Assembly: GCA_030770425.1 (NCBI GenBank)
Contig: JASJFT010000216.1
Location: 1 to 64,000 of the forward strand
Length of the DNA: 64,000 nucleotides
Reading direction: 5' to 3'
Source: Darksidea phi
Lineage: Eukaryota > Ascomycota > Dothideomycetes > Pleosporales > Lentitheciaceae
Shown here piece after piece: positions 32,691 through 43,003 of the stretch. The notes under the pieces were generated by a model. The model made no database searches. It was not told the origin of the DNA and saw nothing but the letters and a program-made list of their open reading frames with translations. The first letter of the stretch is position 1. Each line of letters begins with the position of its first letter. The position numbers were made by a program, and so were the translations under genes.

Positions 32691-33989
32691 ATGGTTTCCC
32701 TACAGCCTCCCAATTCCTCTTCTCTCCAATCTCTCGCTATTCCTATACTTCAAATAGGACCTAAAACCGAGCATCTCGCCCTAGCATCTCAGCACGGATG
32801 GAACATTGAATTCATACGTCGAAGTACCGAAATAGACCGCCATCTTCCATCACATTCAATCTCTTTCATCGCTCAGAGAGGGTCTGCACAATGGCATATC
32901 AGAGCTACCTTCCTAGGCGAGCCTTCTGGCCAGGAGGAGACTGGCCAGAAAGTTTACTGGCCAAAGCGATGGCGCGACTTCAAGGCTCTATGTCGCTACA
33001 TCAATTTCGATCCGCTTCCCCTTCTTGACGACAAGTTCACAGAATTGTTCATTACGCCAAAGCGCTCTACTACAACACAGTTACTTCCACTCAAAGAGCT
33101 GCCTAGCAGTGACAGCGATTATGCCACATTCCGAAAGGCCAGTCTCTGGTTCCATGTGCGGGAGTACCCCGAGTATACACGTTATCCCCTCTATATCGGC
33201 TCTGGACGCACAATTCATCTCAGGAACATCCAGCGCGTAGAAGATATCAATTTCCATGAACATGTCAATACAGCGCGCATCTTAGGTGATGAAGGCCAAT
33301 ACGTGTACAAAGGCGTGGAAAGACTCATCTATTTTCCACACGATACCAAGGTTCTCGAGCAAGAGTTGCGAAATCTGGAGCTATTTCATGGCAGCAAGCG
33401 CATCGTCCAGCTCGTTGCTGCCGTGATATCCAGTAGCCCATATCAATCAAGGGAATCCGGAGCGTCGCCACCTGTCCTTCGCGGAATCCTTCTCGAATAT
33501 CATCCAAATGGTACCCTGCACGATGTATTGCAATCTCCAGAGCCTTGGATGCATAGCTCGTCATGGTGGTTACGATGGGCATTTGACATCTCAACGGCTT
33601 TAGCATACATGCATCAGATGGGAGTGACGCACATGGATCTCAAGCCAAAGAACGTGGTCATGAGCAAAGAATGGAATGCTATTATAATCGACGTCAGCGG
33701 CATTGGAGGCACCACTGATGAGTGGTTACTACCAGAACTATTTGAATCACTGGATAGGTGTTCAGAGAGCTGGGAATTGCGGGTGCAGAGTGATACGTGG
33801 GCACTGGGTAAGATTCTGGCTTTGATAGTCAAGGCTATGAATGGTAGTGGCAAGGAAGAAGAGAAGCTACTCTTATTTCAAATTGCTCAAGATATTGAAA
33901 GAACCCGTGGCTGTATCTCTCTCGCCGCCATTTCCGATCGACTCTCCCAAGTCGTCGCTTCGATTGATGGTCTGGTTGACAATGAATAA
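32691..33989 (+). CDS. Kinase-like protein with HMD/DVS (probable pseudokinase)
   Basis: A 432-aa single-exon frame. An ~190-residue N-terminal region (ALASQHGWNIEFIRRSTE, FKALCRYINFDPLPLLDDK) precedes a kinase fold: VYKGVERLIYF in the place of the ATP-lysine strand, LEQELRNLELF as alpha-C with its Glu, hinge ILLEYHPNGTL, catalytic loop THMDLKPKNVVM with H314, D316 and N321 (HRD is HMD), and IIIDVSGIGG at D334 where DFG should be. Helix F appears as SDTWALGKILAL. No glycine-rich loop is evident. Loss of the HRD Arg and the DFG Phe/Gly suggests altered or absent catalysis, but the metal and base Asp residues remain. The upstream 600 bp is RIP-touched (Myb/SANT relic), while this gene is intact. 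Confidence 0.8.
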   Translation: MVSLQPPNSSSLQSLAIPILQIGPKTEHLALASQHGWNIEFIRRSTEIDRHLPSHSISFIAQRGSAQWHIRATFLGEPSGQEETGQKVYWPKRWRDFKALCRYINFDPLPLLDDKFTELFITPKRSTTTQLLPLKELPSSDSDYATFRKASLWFHVREYPEYTRYPLYIGSGRTIHLRNIQRVEDINFHEHVNTARILGDEGQYVYKGVERLIYFPHDTKVLEQELRNLELFHGSKRIVQLVAAVISSSPYQSRESGASPPVLRGILLEYHPNGTLHDVLQSPEPWMHSSSWWLRWAFDISTALAYMHQMGVTHMDLKPKNVVMSKEWNAIIIDVSGIGGTTDEWLLPELFESLDRCSESWELRVQSDTWALGKILALIVKAMNGSGKEEEKLLLFQIAQDIERTRGCISLAAISDRLSQVVASIDGLVDNE

Positions 33990-34550
33990 CTCCTGTGTCT
34001 TTGGTCCCATTTCAGCCTCGTATATCGGTGTTTCACTCAAATTATCCCAATTAACCGCTGAGTTATCAAATCCACCATTAGTAATATCTCCTGCATCGTG
34101 TGATTATTAATACACTAGAATAGAAAAGATTGAGCTGCACTAACTAGGCCCTTCTCGACGCAGTCTAGGTTTCCGATCACAACCGTCCTTACAACACCAT
34201 TGGTTTGTCGTTCTCGGACTCGCAAGCCTCTTTATTTTCCTTAGCGGTCTTGCAGGGGTTGTAAAGGGTCTATGTATAATGGCCGCAACTAGCGACAGCA
34301 GTATTGAACGTGCACATAATAGAATAACAGGTATCTGAGAACCTTCCAGCTCGAAAGAAGATTGCAGTGGCTCGGCATAAGTGGGAGAGCTATGCACCCT
34401 CTTGGAGTGGGGTTCAATCCGACATTTAATAGTACGCAACCAATCTGCAACTCTCTAAAGACCAAGGTTTGCAAGCTTATTAGTCGTAGATTTATCCTGC
34501 ACTCTAGCTTAAGAGACTTCCAAGAATGTGCCCCACTTCGCCGCGCATCT

Positions 34551-34578
34551 AAATTAGGGGGCCCGGCGGGGCCCTAAT
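34551..34578. repeat. Near-perfect GC-rich palindrome
   Basis: AAATTAGGGGGCCC and GGGCCCTAATT face each other across GGCG, forming a strong hairpin. It is immediately followed by a further AGGGCC. It could be a fused pair of element ends or a terminator-like structure; nothing else identifies it. Confidence 0.6.
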
Positions 34579-34614
34579 TAGGGCCTAGTTCAAACCATCT
34601 GTTCGACTTGGCCT

Positions 34615-34806
34615 TCATGTCAACAGTCGCCGGTGCATGTTGCGAGCTGTGTATTTGGTGATGGGCTCCATCTTGTCGTCGAACCAGTCCGTCTTCCAGC
34701 TGCGGCCTTCGTCGAGCGCTGGGCCATGCTGCACGCGGAGGTATAGGGTATACGCGCGCCGAGAGGTCGTGGAAAGGTGAGCGATCACGTGGGCGGATGC
34801 GACCAT
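34615..34806 (-). CDS. Possible short protein or gene fragment (63 aa)
   Basis: ATG at 34806, coding-like composition with third-position C/G bias, product MVASAHVIAHLSTTSRRAYT...WKTDWFDDKMEPITKYTARN. No family recognised; probably a remnant exon. Confidence 0.3.
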   Translation of the reverse strand: MVASAHVIAHLSTTSRRAYTLYLRVQHGPALDEGRSWKTDWFDDKMEPITKYTARNMHRRLLT

Positions 34807-35060
34807 CGCTCGATTTCTTTCTTACATGGAAAGAATAGAGTGACCAGCCAACGTGGTACCCCTTTAAGCTCGTCGATAATGACTTGTATTTCTTTTAGGC
34901 TGCATCGTCGAGCATCTAATATACTATCAAATGACCTCGAATGAAAAGTGAACATAGCCTAACGTCCGGGGACTTACGGGCGGACAAATCTAGCGTAAAC
35001 TTGGTTCACAAAGTTGAAAACCAAATAACGAGGGAGTAATGCTATTTCCGCATAGGGCTT

Positions 35061-36758
35061 CTACTTTGTCAACCTACTTCTCGACCTTTTCGAGGCTCCT
35101 TGTTGTGTGAACGACGTGTTTGGGGTAATATCCCTAGTACCTGAACGACTCTCATCATTTCCAACTTGAGATGCCGATTCCACCAAGGACCACGAGAGAT
35201 GATGAGATTCCAAATCCTGCGAGAGCCCAGAGTCATGTGGAAGCGGTGCAACATTAAAATCCAAATCTTGGGGTAATTCGTCAATGACGGAGCAGAGTCT
35301 TTTAAAGTGGGTCGGCATCCATACGTCATAGACGCTCTTAGTAAACTTGTATGCCGTCCATTTCTCTTTGCCTTCCAGTTCTGTAAAGTCGAAGGTACGG
35401 ATAGGATGGCGGTAGAAGGTAGTATCCTTCCCTTTGATCACAGCGTAGTGGCCGTAGATCCGGACCGACCGGTGGTCGTGCGAGACCGAGAAGGCGAGGA
35501 TCTCCCGATCGATCTCCTCCTCGCGCCCGACGAGGCGGAAGAGCTCGACGACAGCCCTCACTGCGAGCGTCATGCTGTGCGCGTTCTGTCGGTCGGCGAT
35601 GTCAAGAGCCGCAGCAGCACCACACTTGACTTCGCAGGTAAGGAATGGGAAGTACATATAGTACGTAGCCATGAAGAAGGACTGGTCGCCAGAGAGAAAT
35701 TCGCCGATAAAGGGCGAAAGCTTGTGGAGTTGATCACCTGAAAACGCCTCGCGTTTAAATCCCACCGAGTAGTCAGGCTGCGGACGAATCCCAGTAAGAG
35801 GGATAGAATTATTCCAGCCTTCGTTGACACTTTCGGTAAGACATTGGAGTTTGGTATTACGTGCGGCCAGGGCTTGAGCGGAAGGAACGAGTAACCGACT
35901 AATGTCTTGTATGGCTTTTGCTTCATTCCTACCATCAATCATGTTGCAAGTGTAATCGAATATATCATCGTCAAATAGCGAATTCTTAGGGACATCCTGA
36001 GCCGTCTCGAGCAGGGTTTGGCAAATGCGCTTGCTAGCCTCGATGATACCTTTCTCCTTGGTTCCGACATAGTCGCGTAGGTAGCATCCTTTGGTTTCAA
36101 GCACAGTCTTATAACGGATATCCCTATACGGAGCACTCTTCTCCTCTCTCGGCTTCCGGTCGCTTGGTGTGATCGAGGTTGCCGTGAGAGAATCCCCCGA
36201 TCGTTTGCGGCGAAGGGAAGGCGTCGACTTCCTCCTTGCAAACAGATGATCCATTGTATCCTCTGGGTCAAAGTATTCCCCAGGCCAAGTGCCTTCCTTC
36301 CGCCAATGATCGATCGGATCGATGCGGCTCGTAGTAGTAGAATTCGAGGATGCTCGCGGTCGTTTCGAAGGGGGTGCGGTCGTAACGTCGACGGGTAGGT
36401 CTTCGGCTTTACGCGATCGGATTTGACCCCTGGGCTTTGGAGTTGTGGATGAATCCTGTAGAAATTCAGCTTGAGTGAGCATGAGGGGACAACACAAGAT
36501 ACCTTTGCCTTCTTCGCCGGGGGAGAACGTGGCTGTTGTTCGGCGTATCTGCTAGGCTCGTGGTTCAGGCGTGCACTTCTTCTACGGCAAGGCCTCTGTT
36601 CTTTGTGCACACCCCGAGTAAGTTCTCCTCCTGGCAGGTTAACAGGAAGTTGGGGGATGAATGCGGCGTGGTGTTGCCGATAGGACGCAGAAAGACACAC
36701 CTTGATTCGACTGCTGCCGCCGCCTCTGAGGCAGGAACTTGTCGCGATTCTGAGCCAT
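35061..36758 (-). CDS. DUF7924-type PD-(D/E)XK nuclease-like protein, three exons
   Basis: Exon 1 36758-36701, exon 2 36630-36503, exon 3 36455-35061, joined across introns of 70 bp (GTGTGT...CCAG) and 47 bp (GTATCT...CTACAG); phases agree and give 526 aa. An earlier ATG at 36851 in the same frame would add 31 residues. The first ~160 residues are basic and disordered (PCRRRSARLNHEP, PPAKKAK, PPSKRPRASS), suggesting nuclear localisation. The C-terminal domain carries RPQPDYSVGFK with D290, then YFPFLTCEVKCGAAALDIADR with E337 and K339, which together make a PD...(D/E)xK catalytic set, followed by helix NAHSMTLAVRAVVELFR. I recall this arrangement from uncharacterised fungal DUF7924 proteins; nuclease activity is inferred from the motif only. 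It lies next to a broken kinase read in the same direction. Confidence 0.75.
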
Positions 36759-37235
36759 TTCGATTGCTGGTGGAGAGACGGTATCTTTTATGTAGCCGGC
36801 GCGGTCAGTGTGCAAAGATGAGAGCGGGTTGAGATTGAGAGGTCTTGGCATGGCTATTGGGCGCTTAGATTCCTTGGCTGTTTCCGTTAGCGCCCTCCCG
36901 CGTCACCCACCACAGTGCACATAGTTCCCAAACTCCGTACTGCTGTCCAACAATCTGTAACAAGAGTTCCTCCGCTTGCGTTGGGGTGCGCGGCGCTTAT
37001 AGGACAAGTTCCGCCCTCGAAGGTGCTTCGATGTTGTGAGGGCGCTTGGGCCTTGGCGGCACGGGAACTGCGGTACACTTGATCAGATGGAACCGGGTCG
37101 GCATGGGCTGCGTGATTATCGTGCCATGAAAGCGCCGAGGCTGTCTGTATATCGGTGACGATTTTATCAGCTTCCCTTTTTCCGCGCACAAGCAATGCGA
37201 CTTGAGTTGCAGCGTTGTGCATGGCCGACTAGGCA
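36759..37235. other. Intergenic/5' flank of PD-(D/E)XK gene
   Basis: Contains the alternative upstream ATG (36851) of the neighbouring gene and otherwise no recognisable coding sequence. Confidence 0.4.
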
Positions 37236-38640
37236 TCATTTAAGCGGGACGTGAAGCCACTCTAACGTTGATATCTGACATGAGACGGGAAGCCTAATAA
37301 CAAGACAATTGCTCGGGAACCTAAGTAGTATCGTCGCTTCATTAAGGGTCCGAATGCTTAGTGAGTGGTTCTCCGTTTTGCAGGTATTCCTTATGTAAGC
37401 ATGCCATTTGTTCTCCTTGATCTTCAGCTCCACGACACCCTCTGAATGCTGACCTAAAAAAGAGCCCACATCTGCTGCTAAGGGACGAGCGTTGGGCTCG
37501 CGGCCCAGCATTTTGCAAAGTAGGCGGACATAGTGCTCCCGTTGATGAGTAGAGAGATGGGGGGCATGTTGGGTAAGCTGGTTGTCGATCGAATTCTTGG
37601 GAACCTTGTCTTCGAACCACCACTCCGGTTCTGTCTTGTTTTGCTCACGTCCCGGCTCCCAATAACCGTAACACTCGAATTTGACACGTCCCTTCCAGTG
37701 CTGAGGCAAAGGGCCGGGGCAGTTCACGGTAGTTCCAACAAGAATTTCATACACCTCCCAAAAGGTGGAAAATAGGAACCGTCCAGAGTGAACCGTGTAA
37801 AAGACACAGGCGAGCTGTCAAATATCTCCTTTGGCAGAAGGCATATAGCCAAGACAAAGCTCAGGAGGGAAGAATTCGATAGGACTCCCTAACGACGAAG
37901 GTGGGCGGCACGTAAAAAATGCTCCTCCAAAATCAGTAATCCGAACTTTCCTAGGCAGTCGAAACCTGAGAGGTCGGATGTTTGAATAACTTGCATTGGG
38001 GCGTGTTGCGAACGCGAGCCATTTGCCAGTTTAAATTCTCAGCGTTGATTGGACCAAGAAATTGATCTAGACGAGCATCAGGAAGCTCGAATACTATATT
38101 AGACGGAGTAAGGTCTAGATAACTTGTTAGCCTAAGAGATCTAATAGGAAAGTAAAGCTTACCGCCGTGGCAGATTCCATGGCAATGTAAGAATGCAAGA
38201 GCGCTGGCGAGCTGCTTGCATACCTGATGTCGGCAGAAATCAGCCTATATCTCCAGTGACGAGCTGAGTGACGAGCTGAGTAACAGCCTCAGCAGAGAGT
38301 GCAATTTCCGTACCCTTACCGCCGAGCCCATCACTTTGGCCTGGATCCCCGCAAAATAAGACTGGATTGGATCGGCCTGGAATTAAGGATGTGTTGGATG
38401 AGGGTATATTTATGCAAAGATAGACTCTAGAGTATTGAACTACTCAGCCTGCCGAGATAGGAGCCAACATCCAGTGCACTCGAAGAGGAGCTCGAGCCGC
38501 CGGAGAGGCGTGGTATTACGGCATGCCACGCTTGTGAGTCGGTAAGAGAGGGGAAATGACGTGGTCTCTGTGCCAACGGGGTGCTGACAGTAAGTGGAAC
38601 GATTACATTTGACTCTCAAACACGGCGCTGCCATGACCTT
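37236..38640 (-). pseudogene. SRPK-like protein kinase, broken by RIP and frameshift
   Basis: Kinase segments appear in order on the minus strand. A possible beta-3 strand AAYKVMAAP is near 38640. Helix KQLASALAFLHCHGICHG is interrupted by a well-formed 48-bp intron (GTAAGC to CTAG) before DLTPSNIVFELPD, completing an HGDLTPSN catalytic loop. FLGPINAENLNWQMARVRN follows, then a shift of frame to KVRITDFGGAFF (metal DFG) and LGSPIEFFPPELCLG, then GDI followed by TGA where TGG is expected. The C-lobe from 37754 to 37236 is open (VYEILVG, PGPLPQHW, REHYVRLLCKMLGREPNARPLAADV). HGDLTPSNIVF with the long insert before DFG and PPEL resembles fungal SRPK-type kinases. At least one RIP stop and one frameshift make it non-functional. 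Confidence 0.7.
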
Positions 38641-39519
38641 GTAAGCGGCTTAGAATTTATATAAGAGTGGAGCAACTTCATACGTAAACGTTATACGGAG
38701 ATAATTAGGCACGGAGATAAGGAAGACTTAGAATCGGATAGTAATAAGGTAGCTGAATTTAATGGTAGAACTAGGTGGTGGAGATTCATATATGCCGGAA
38801 CAACTGCGACTTCGAGTTAGACGAAGCAGGCCATTCCCTAGACATCGTGGAAAACCTTGATGAAGCGTGTCCAGACTAATTTCACGTAGGGCCCTCAGTC
38901 AAGAGGCGCAGCTTCTAGGCACACCTCACTCGGTGTTCCGAAAGGTATTAGTGGTAACGTCCGGTGTTCAGGATCGCAGGATGCATTTATGCAGACCACG
39001 GTCACGGAGAAAGATGGCCCCAATTATGGCGCTCTTCCGGCGGAGCTAGCGGCAGACAGTTCAGTAGGTTGGGGGTAGCTGCAAGATCGGAGTAAACGAC
39101 AAGAGAGAAGATGGGTCAACATCCCTCGACGACTCAAACCGCTTGTCCTTGCACGCAATTCTCGTGGCAAACCCGCGATTGAGCCGGTGTCGGATGAGTA
39201 CGGGACGAGATGTTTTCCTTCGGCCGAGAACCCAGTTGGGCTCCATTGTTCTTGCTGTCCGTCCGCCCTGGCGAGCGACAACTCACACCGTATGCGCGTA
39301 CCGGAGGGGTCGAAGTCGCTTGCGTTATGGTGGGAATATATAGCGGGAGCGGTTGGGGCAGGCGAGGTGCGCAGGCTAGGCTGGCTAGTCGGCGAGCCAT
39401 TCGCGGATGGCGGTGGAGCTGAACAGGGGAGCGTGCGGCCGCTAGATGCTGTTAGAGTCGCCCTTGGGTCAGGCCCTAGGCATGCGGAGCGATGTTCTTC
39501 GAGAATGTTGCATTGCCGT
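38641..39519. other. Intergenic
   Basis: Left part (38640-38800) is mildly RIPed. At 39024-39510 overlapping frames on both strands lack motifs. Nothing supportable. Confidence 0.4.
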
Positions 39520-39915
39520 CTACATATTGCTACTCGTGGTGCCTATGCCATGGCAATCCCGCTCGTGCCCAGATGCTTTGTCTTGTTTCCTTGTTGCTCG
39601 TAGCCATTTCATGTGATGCGTTGGCGATTCGGACAGCAAAACTGACGAGACGGTAGAGGAACTGTTCAGCAGGCGCATGCTCTCGCTCTGCTTCAAGGAG
39701 GCAGAATCGGCCTGCGATGAATGTTGTTGGGGAGACACGGAGTAGGGACGGCCAGAAGTGGAGGTGGAGAGTCGTGGGGACAGGGCGCTGGCGGGGTGCG
39801 GGCTTGCGCGGAAGAGCTTCTCGTCGGTCGACGGAGGCGTCAACGGTGGGTTTGTAAAGCTCGAAGGTGGGGTGATGTTTTGATTTGATTCTTGCCAATT
39901 TCGCGATAGAGACAT
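39520..39915 (-). pseudogene. N-terminal fragment of a TPPxTDEK-type fungal protein
   Basis: ATG at 39915 opens MSLSRNWQESNQNITPPSSF, followed by TNPPLTPPSTDEK. This N-terminal phrase is one I recall from a large family of uncharacterised fungal proteins in which a folded domain follows. Here it is succeeded by Ser/Gln-rich sequence (SASLKQSESMRLLNSSSTVS) with no folded domain, ending at 39520. I read it as a truncated or degenerate member. The family link is from memory and should be treated as tentative. Confidence 0.4.
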
Positions 39916-40596
39916 AGCAGGATATTGCACGGCATCGTGGAGTTGCACGGTAGCTGTTGCGAAGACTGATGGCGGTCTAGCAGCTTGGTTCAGGTTGACA
40001 CAGCAACACCGCCACGAGCCGCCAAGGCTATGGGACGTGATCGTGGCTAGTGTATCAATGCCCTACTGCGACAACACCACGTCATGAGCACTCCCCATCA
40101 AACCCACCGAAAACACCCCCTCTCTGCCAGCGGAGCTGGAGCAGTTTTGTTAGTAGCATGAAGAGAGATCGGGACGTGGTGGTGTTGCGGTGTTCGCGTA
40201 GCTCGCTCCAGCGCCGTCGCCTCAGAGGTGCGCAGATCTGGGCTAGGGTCCTGTCTAGGAGACAAAAAAAGCCTCCACGGCGGGAATCGGAATAAGCGCT
40301 ATACTTATGCTTGTTATTAATCTACGGCGTTGCTATGTCTCTGAGCGCATAATCGCGCATCCGATGCGAACCTGTTCCTTGAGATGCAGAGATCCATCCA
40401 TTCGTTTCGGTAAGTTTTGCATGTCCGGCGACGAAGGGAGAAGAGGTTTCGCGGATCCGGCATAGTTAACACCCCACCCTCCCAATGCCACCCACCTTCC
40501 TTCCGTTTAAGATTGATTATGCTATATCATGTCTGATCAATGGTGATGTGGACTGGCTAACAGAGTATGAATCTCATCTCCTGAGGCAACCCTCCT
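39916..40596. other. Intergenic
   Basis: No gene recognised; short plus-strand frames at 40050-40295 and 40485-40886 are motif-free, the second being antisense to the FunK1 fragment. Confidence 0.4.
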
Positions 40597-41270
40597 TCAG
40601 GGCGTGGACGACGCTCTCTGTGAGCCATTCGACGCGCAAACACGCCACGGATACGCGTGCCCTCGCACTGCTAAGACGAGTGAGTGTCTGCAGCCTATGC
40701 GCTCTGCGAACCAGTTCAGGACATCCCTTTCCTTTGCCCGTTCAGGCCAGCCCTGCCAACCGTCCTCCCGGTAGAGCGGATTATCCCCTGCTGTACACTT
40801 TTCGAACACGGCCTGCACTACCGGCTCGAGGCCTGCGACTTTTCCGAAGAAGGCTTCGAAGAAGCCGGGGACCCCGACGTACATAGGCCCAGCTCCTCCT
40901 TCAGCACGTCGTCTACGTATTTGCGGTGTTCGGTCGAGTTTGCGAAGCTGCCCGTGCTGCGCAGCCATGGTGTTTGCTGAAAGGAGGATGCAGGACGGGG
41001 CGGAAGGGTCGATTCGGTGACGGCGTCGTAGACAGCATCCCAGATGACTTCATCGGGCTCCTTATTGAGGACTGCTCTGAGGAGGGGAGTGATACGTTCG
41101 AGGTCGAAGTCGTCAGACTCAGTTAAGAGCTCAAGTCGTAGAAGATCACTACGAAGGGTACCGCGACTAGCGACGGATGAAAGTGATCGAGCAACTGGCA
41201 GAGCCTGCAACGCCACAATGAGGTGGACAGCAAGGTCTTTCAGCCCTACTATGGTTTCAATGTGAAAACG
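40597..41270 (-). pseudogene. FunK1 kinase N-terminal fragment, frameshifted
   Basis: Two overlapping frames make up the N-terminal part of the fungal-specific FunK1 family (PF17667-type). The first (41270-40890) has LRSDLLRLELLTESDDFDLE, ITPLLRAVLNKEPDEVIWDA, VTESTLPPRPASSFQQTPWL, SFANSTEHRKYVDDVLKEEL. The second begins GPMYVGVPGFFEAFFGKVAG, then EPVVQAVFEKC and DGWQGWPERAKERDVLNWFA. They join near 40888, where one C seems to be missing from GGGCCTATG. After NWFA similarity stops; the kinase domain itself is absent. There is no convincing ATG start. It is a dead, truncated copy. Confidence 0.75.
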
Positions 41271-41695
41271 TCAGAGGGCCCATCGATATTACCTTTATTA
41301 CCTTGGCTAGGTGGATTCACGACGCTGGACAGGCTGATATCCTTATGGTTTGGCTTCGAAAACTCGCGGCAGGTATCTAGCGCATCGCCAATCGGTTTAG
41401 ATTGAATAAATCTGTGATCGGGACAAAACAGTCATCGCTGGGGGATGTCATGCTTGGGTTGCCTGGGCGACGTCGCGTTTGCGGATCTTCGTAGGATTAA
41501 GGATGTCGGCGAGAGCATAGGTAACAAAAAAATAAAGTGCGATGTGATAAGGACGTTAATAGGATAGAAGAGGCTGGTCCGGAATAACGTCGGCACTTCT
41601 CGCGCTCAAGAGATCTGCCGAGCACCGATGGCCTGTGCCAAGAATGTTCTTTTCCTCCACCCACACGCCACCGCATAACTCGTTCGTGATCCTGG
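41271..41695. other. Intergenic
   Basis: No motif-bearing frame on either strand; nothing recognised. Confidence 0.4.
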
Positions 41696-42283
41696 ATGTC
41701 GAACACCGCGAAGATGACGAGAGACTCGCCTTCGAGCCTAGCAGCAAATGACTCCGAATCCGCACCTAGCTACCCATTCCAACTCAGCGCCAACAATTGG
41801 TGGGAGCCTCCAACCTCCATTAGGGACACGGACGATTTCAGATTCGTGAACTGCGCCGAACCGGGTTGTGAAAACACGTCGGCGTTCTCAGAGAACAATG
41901 CTATGACGTTCAGAGCCGGGTACAGCACCTGCACCACGCATACCACCGAGAAGAGCGTAAAAGAGACGCCGCCAAGCATGGACGTGAACGGCACCGAGGT
42001 CTTTATCTTCTACCACCTCGAGATTACCAGCACGAATGAGATCGACTAGCTTTCCGCAGTGACCAGCACCGGTGAACACATTGATTTGTTTCTGAGGACG
42101 ACTTTGAGGAGAAGCCAACACCCGACATTCGGCTCGGCTCCTTTAATCTACGCAAACATGGCTATAAGTATCACGGACGCCATGAACAATTTTATCACAT
42201 GGGTGCACAACATCGTGGGGAGACACACTAACTCGACGGGAACAGAGACTGATGTCGTCCTTGTGACTCACAACGGGATGTTA
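41696..42283 (+). pseudogene. DEDD-type exonuclease, stop-interrupted and truncated
   Basis: One frame reads from MSNTAKMTRDSPSSLAAND through FVNCAEPGCENTSAFSENNA (a CxxxC-bearing segment) and VFIFYHLEITSTNEID to a TAG at 42047-42049 where CAG fits. It then continues in frame with LSAVTSTGEHIDLFLRTTLR, ITDAMNNFITWVHNIVGR and TDVVLVTHNGMLH. The (D)LETTSTxEID...STGE...F and later VLVxHNG blocks are motifs of DnaQ-like 3'-5' exonucleases. The first catalytic Asp of DLE is His here, so the site is dead even apart from the stop. The frame is cut at about 42283, where LINE sequence begins; the HNG-HD active-site motif and everything after it is missing. Confidence 0.65.
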
Positions 42284-42518
42284 CATCATCGAGAGCGTGA
42301 GGGCCGACCTCACAGCAATCAAAGCGGAGCAGCAATACCTCAAGAACCAAAATGCCGAACTCCAAGAGACGATCGCGGCGCTCCGAGCGCAACTCGATAT
42401 CATCTCGATATCTCCGCCGTCAACACAGACATGGGCGTCGGTCGCGACCAGCGGGGGCATGGCTGGCTCAGGGACAACTCTCTCACGAGCGACGAGCGGC
42501 GGGAGACCAGATAAGGAG
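42282..42518 (+). mobile_element. LINE (Tad/I-like) ORF1 fragment
   Basis: YIIESVRADLTAIKAEQQYL, then KNQNAELQETIAALRAQLD (coiled coil), then SPPSTQTWASVATSGG and LSRATSGGRPDKE. I recognise this as the N-terminal region of fungal Tad-type LINE ORF1 proteins, whose coiled coil mediates trimerisation. Similarity ends at RPDKE; no zinc knuckles or RT follow within the window. Confidence 0.65.
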
Positions 42519-43003
42519 CACTATCGGCAACTTGTGATCGTTGTTAGCCGTGTGGGAGAAGTAGCGGCAGAGAAGGTAGCTCTCGGTGGAGAAGGACAAG
42601 GAAGCGGCATTCCGGTAGATAGCGGCCGAATGGCTGGAACCGCATATCATTGGAGCAAGACTGGTAGGACCCAAGTGATATGCAGTCAAGAATAATGACG
42701 ATATCGTCGAGGTCAGTGGCCTGAGACCTTCATAAATGTAACCAAAAGGAAGCTTGTGGAGAGCCTTGAGCTCACTGGTGATGCTGTTTCATTGGATGAC
42801 AGTGCACGACGGCGACCGGGAGTTGCTTGGCGCGCGCTAATCGACGAGTTCGCGGTGCAATTGTTTCGCGACCAAATGAAGTCTGCTCACGACCTGCGCC
42901 CCATCAGTGATCACAGTTGGAAATTATTTTTGGGTAGATTATGCGGAAAAACGCTATTTTAATCAGATACGCCCGCCATTGGAACGTATTGAGCAAGAGA
43001 ACC
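42519..43003. other. Intergenic, debris and AIM9-like promoter
   Basis: Continuation of open but motif-free sequence to 42695, then non-coding DNA leading to ACCATGG, the start context of the AIM9-like gene. Confidence 0.4.

Larger units (their letters stand above)
33990..35060. other. Intergenic
   Basis: Apart from the hairpin at 34551-34578 and the short frame at 34615-34806, listed separately, I see no gene. Confidence 0.4.
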
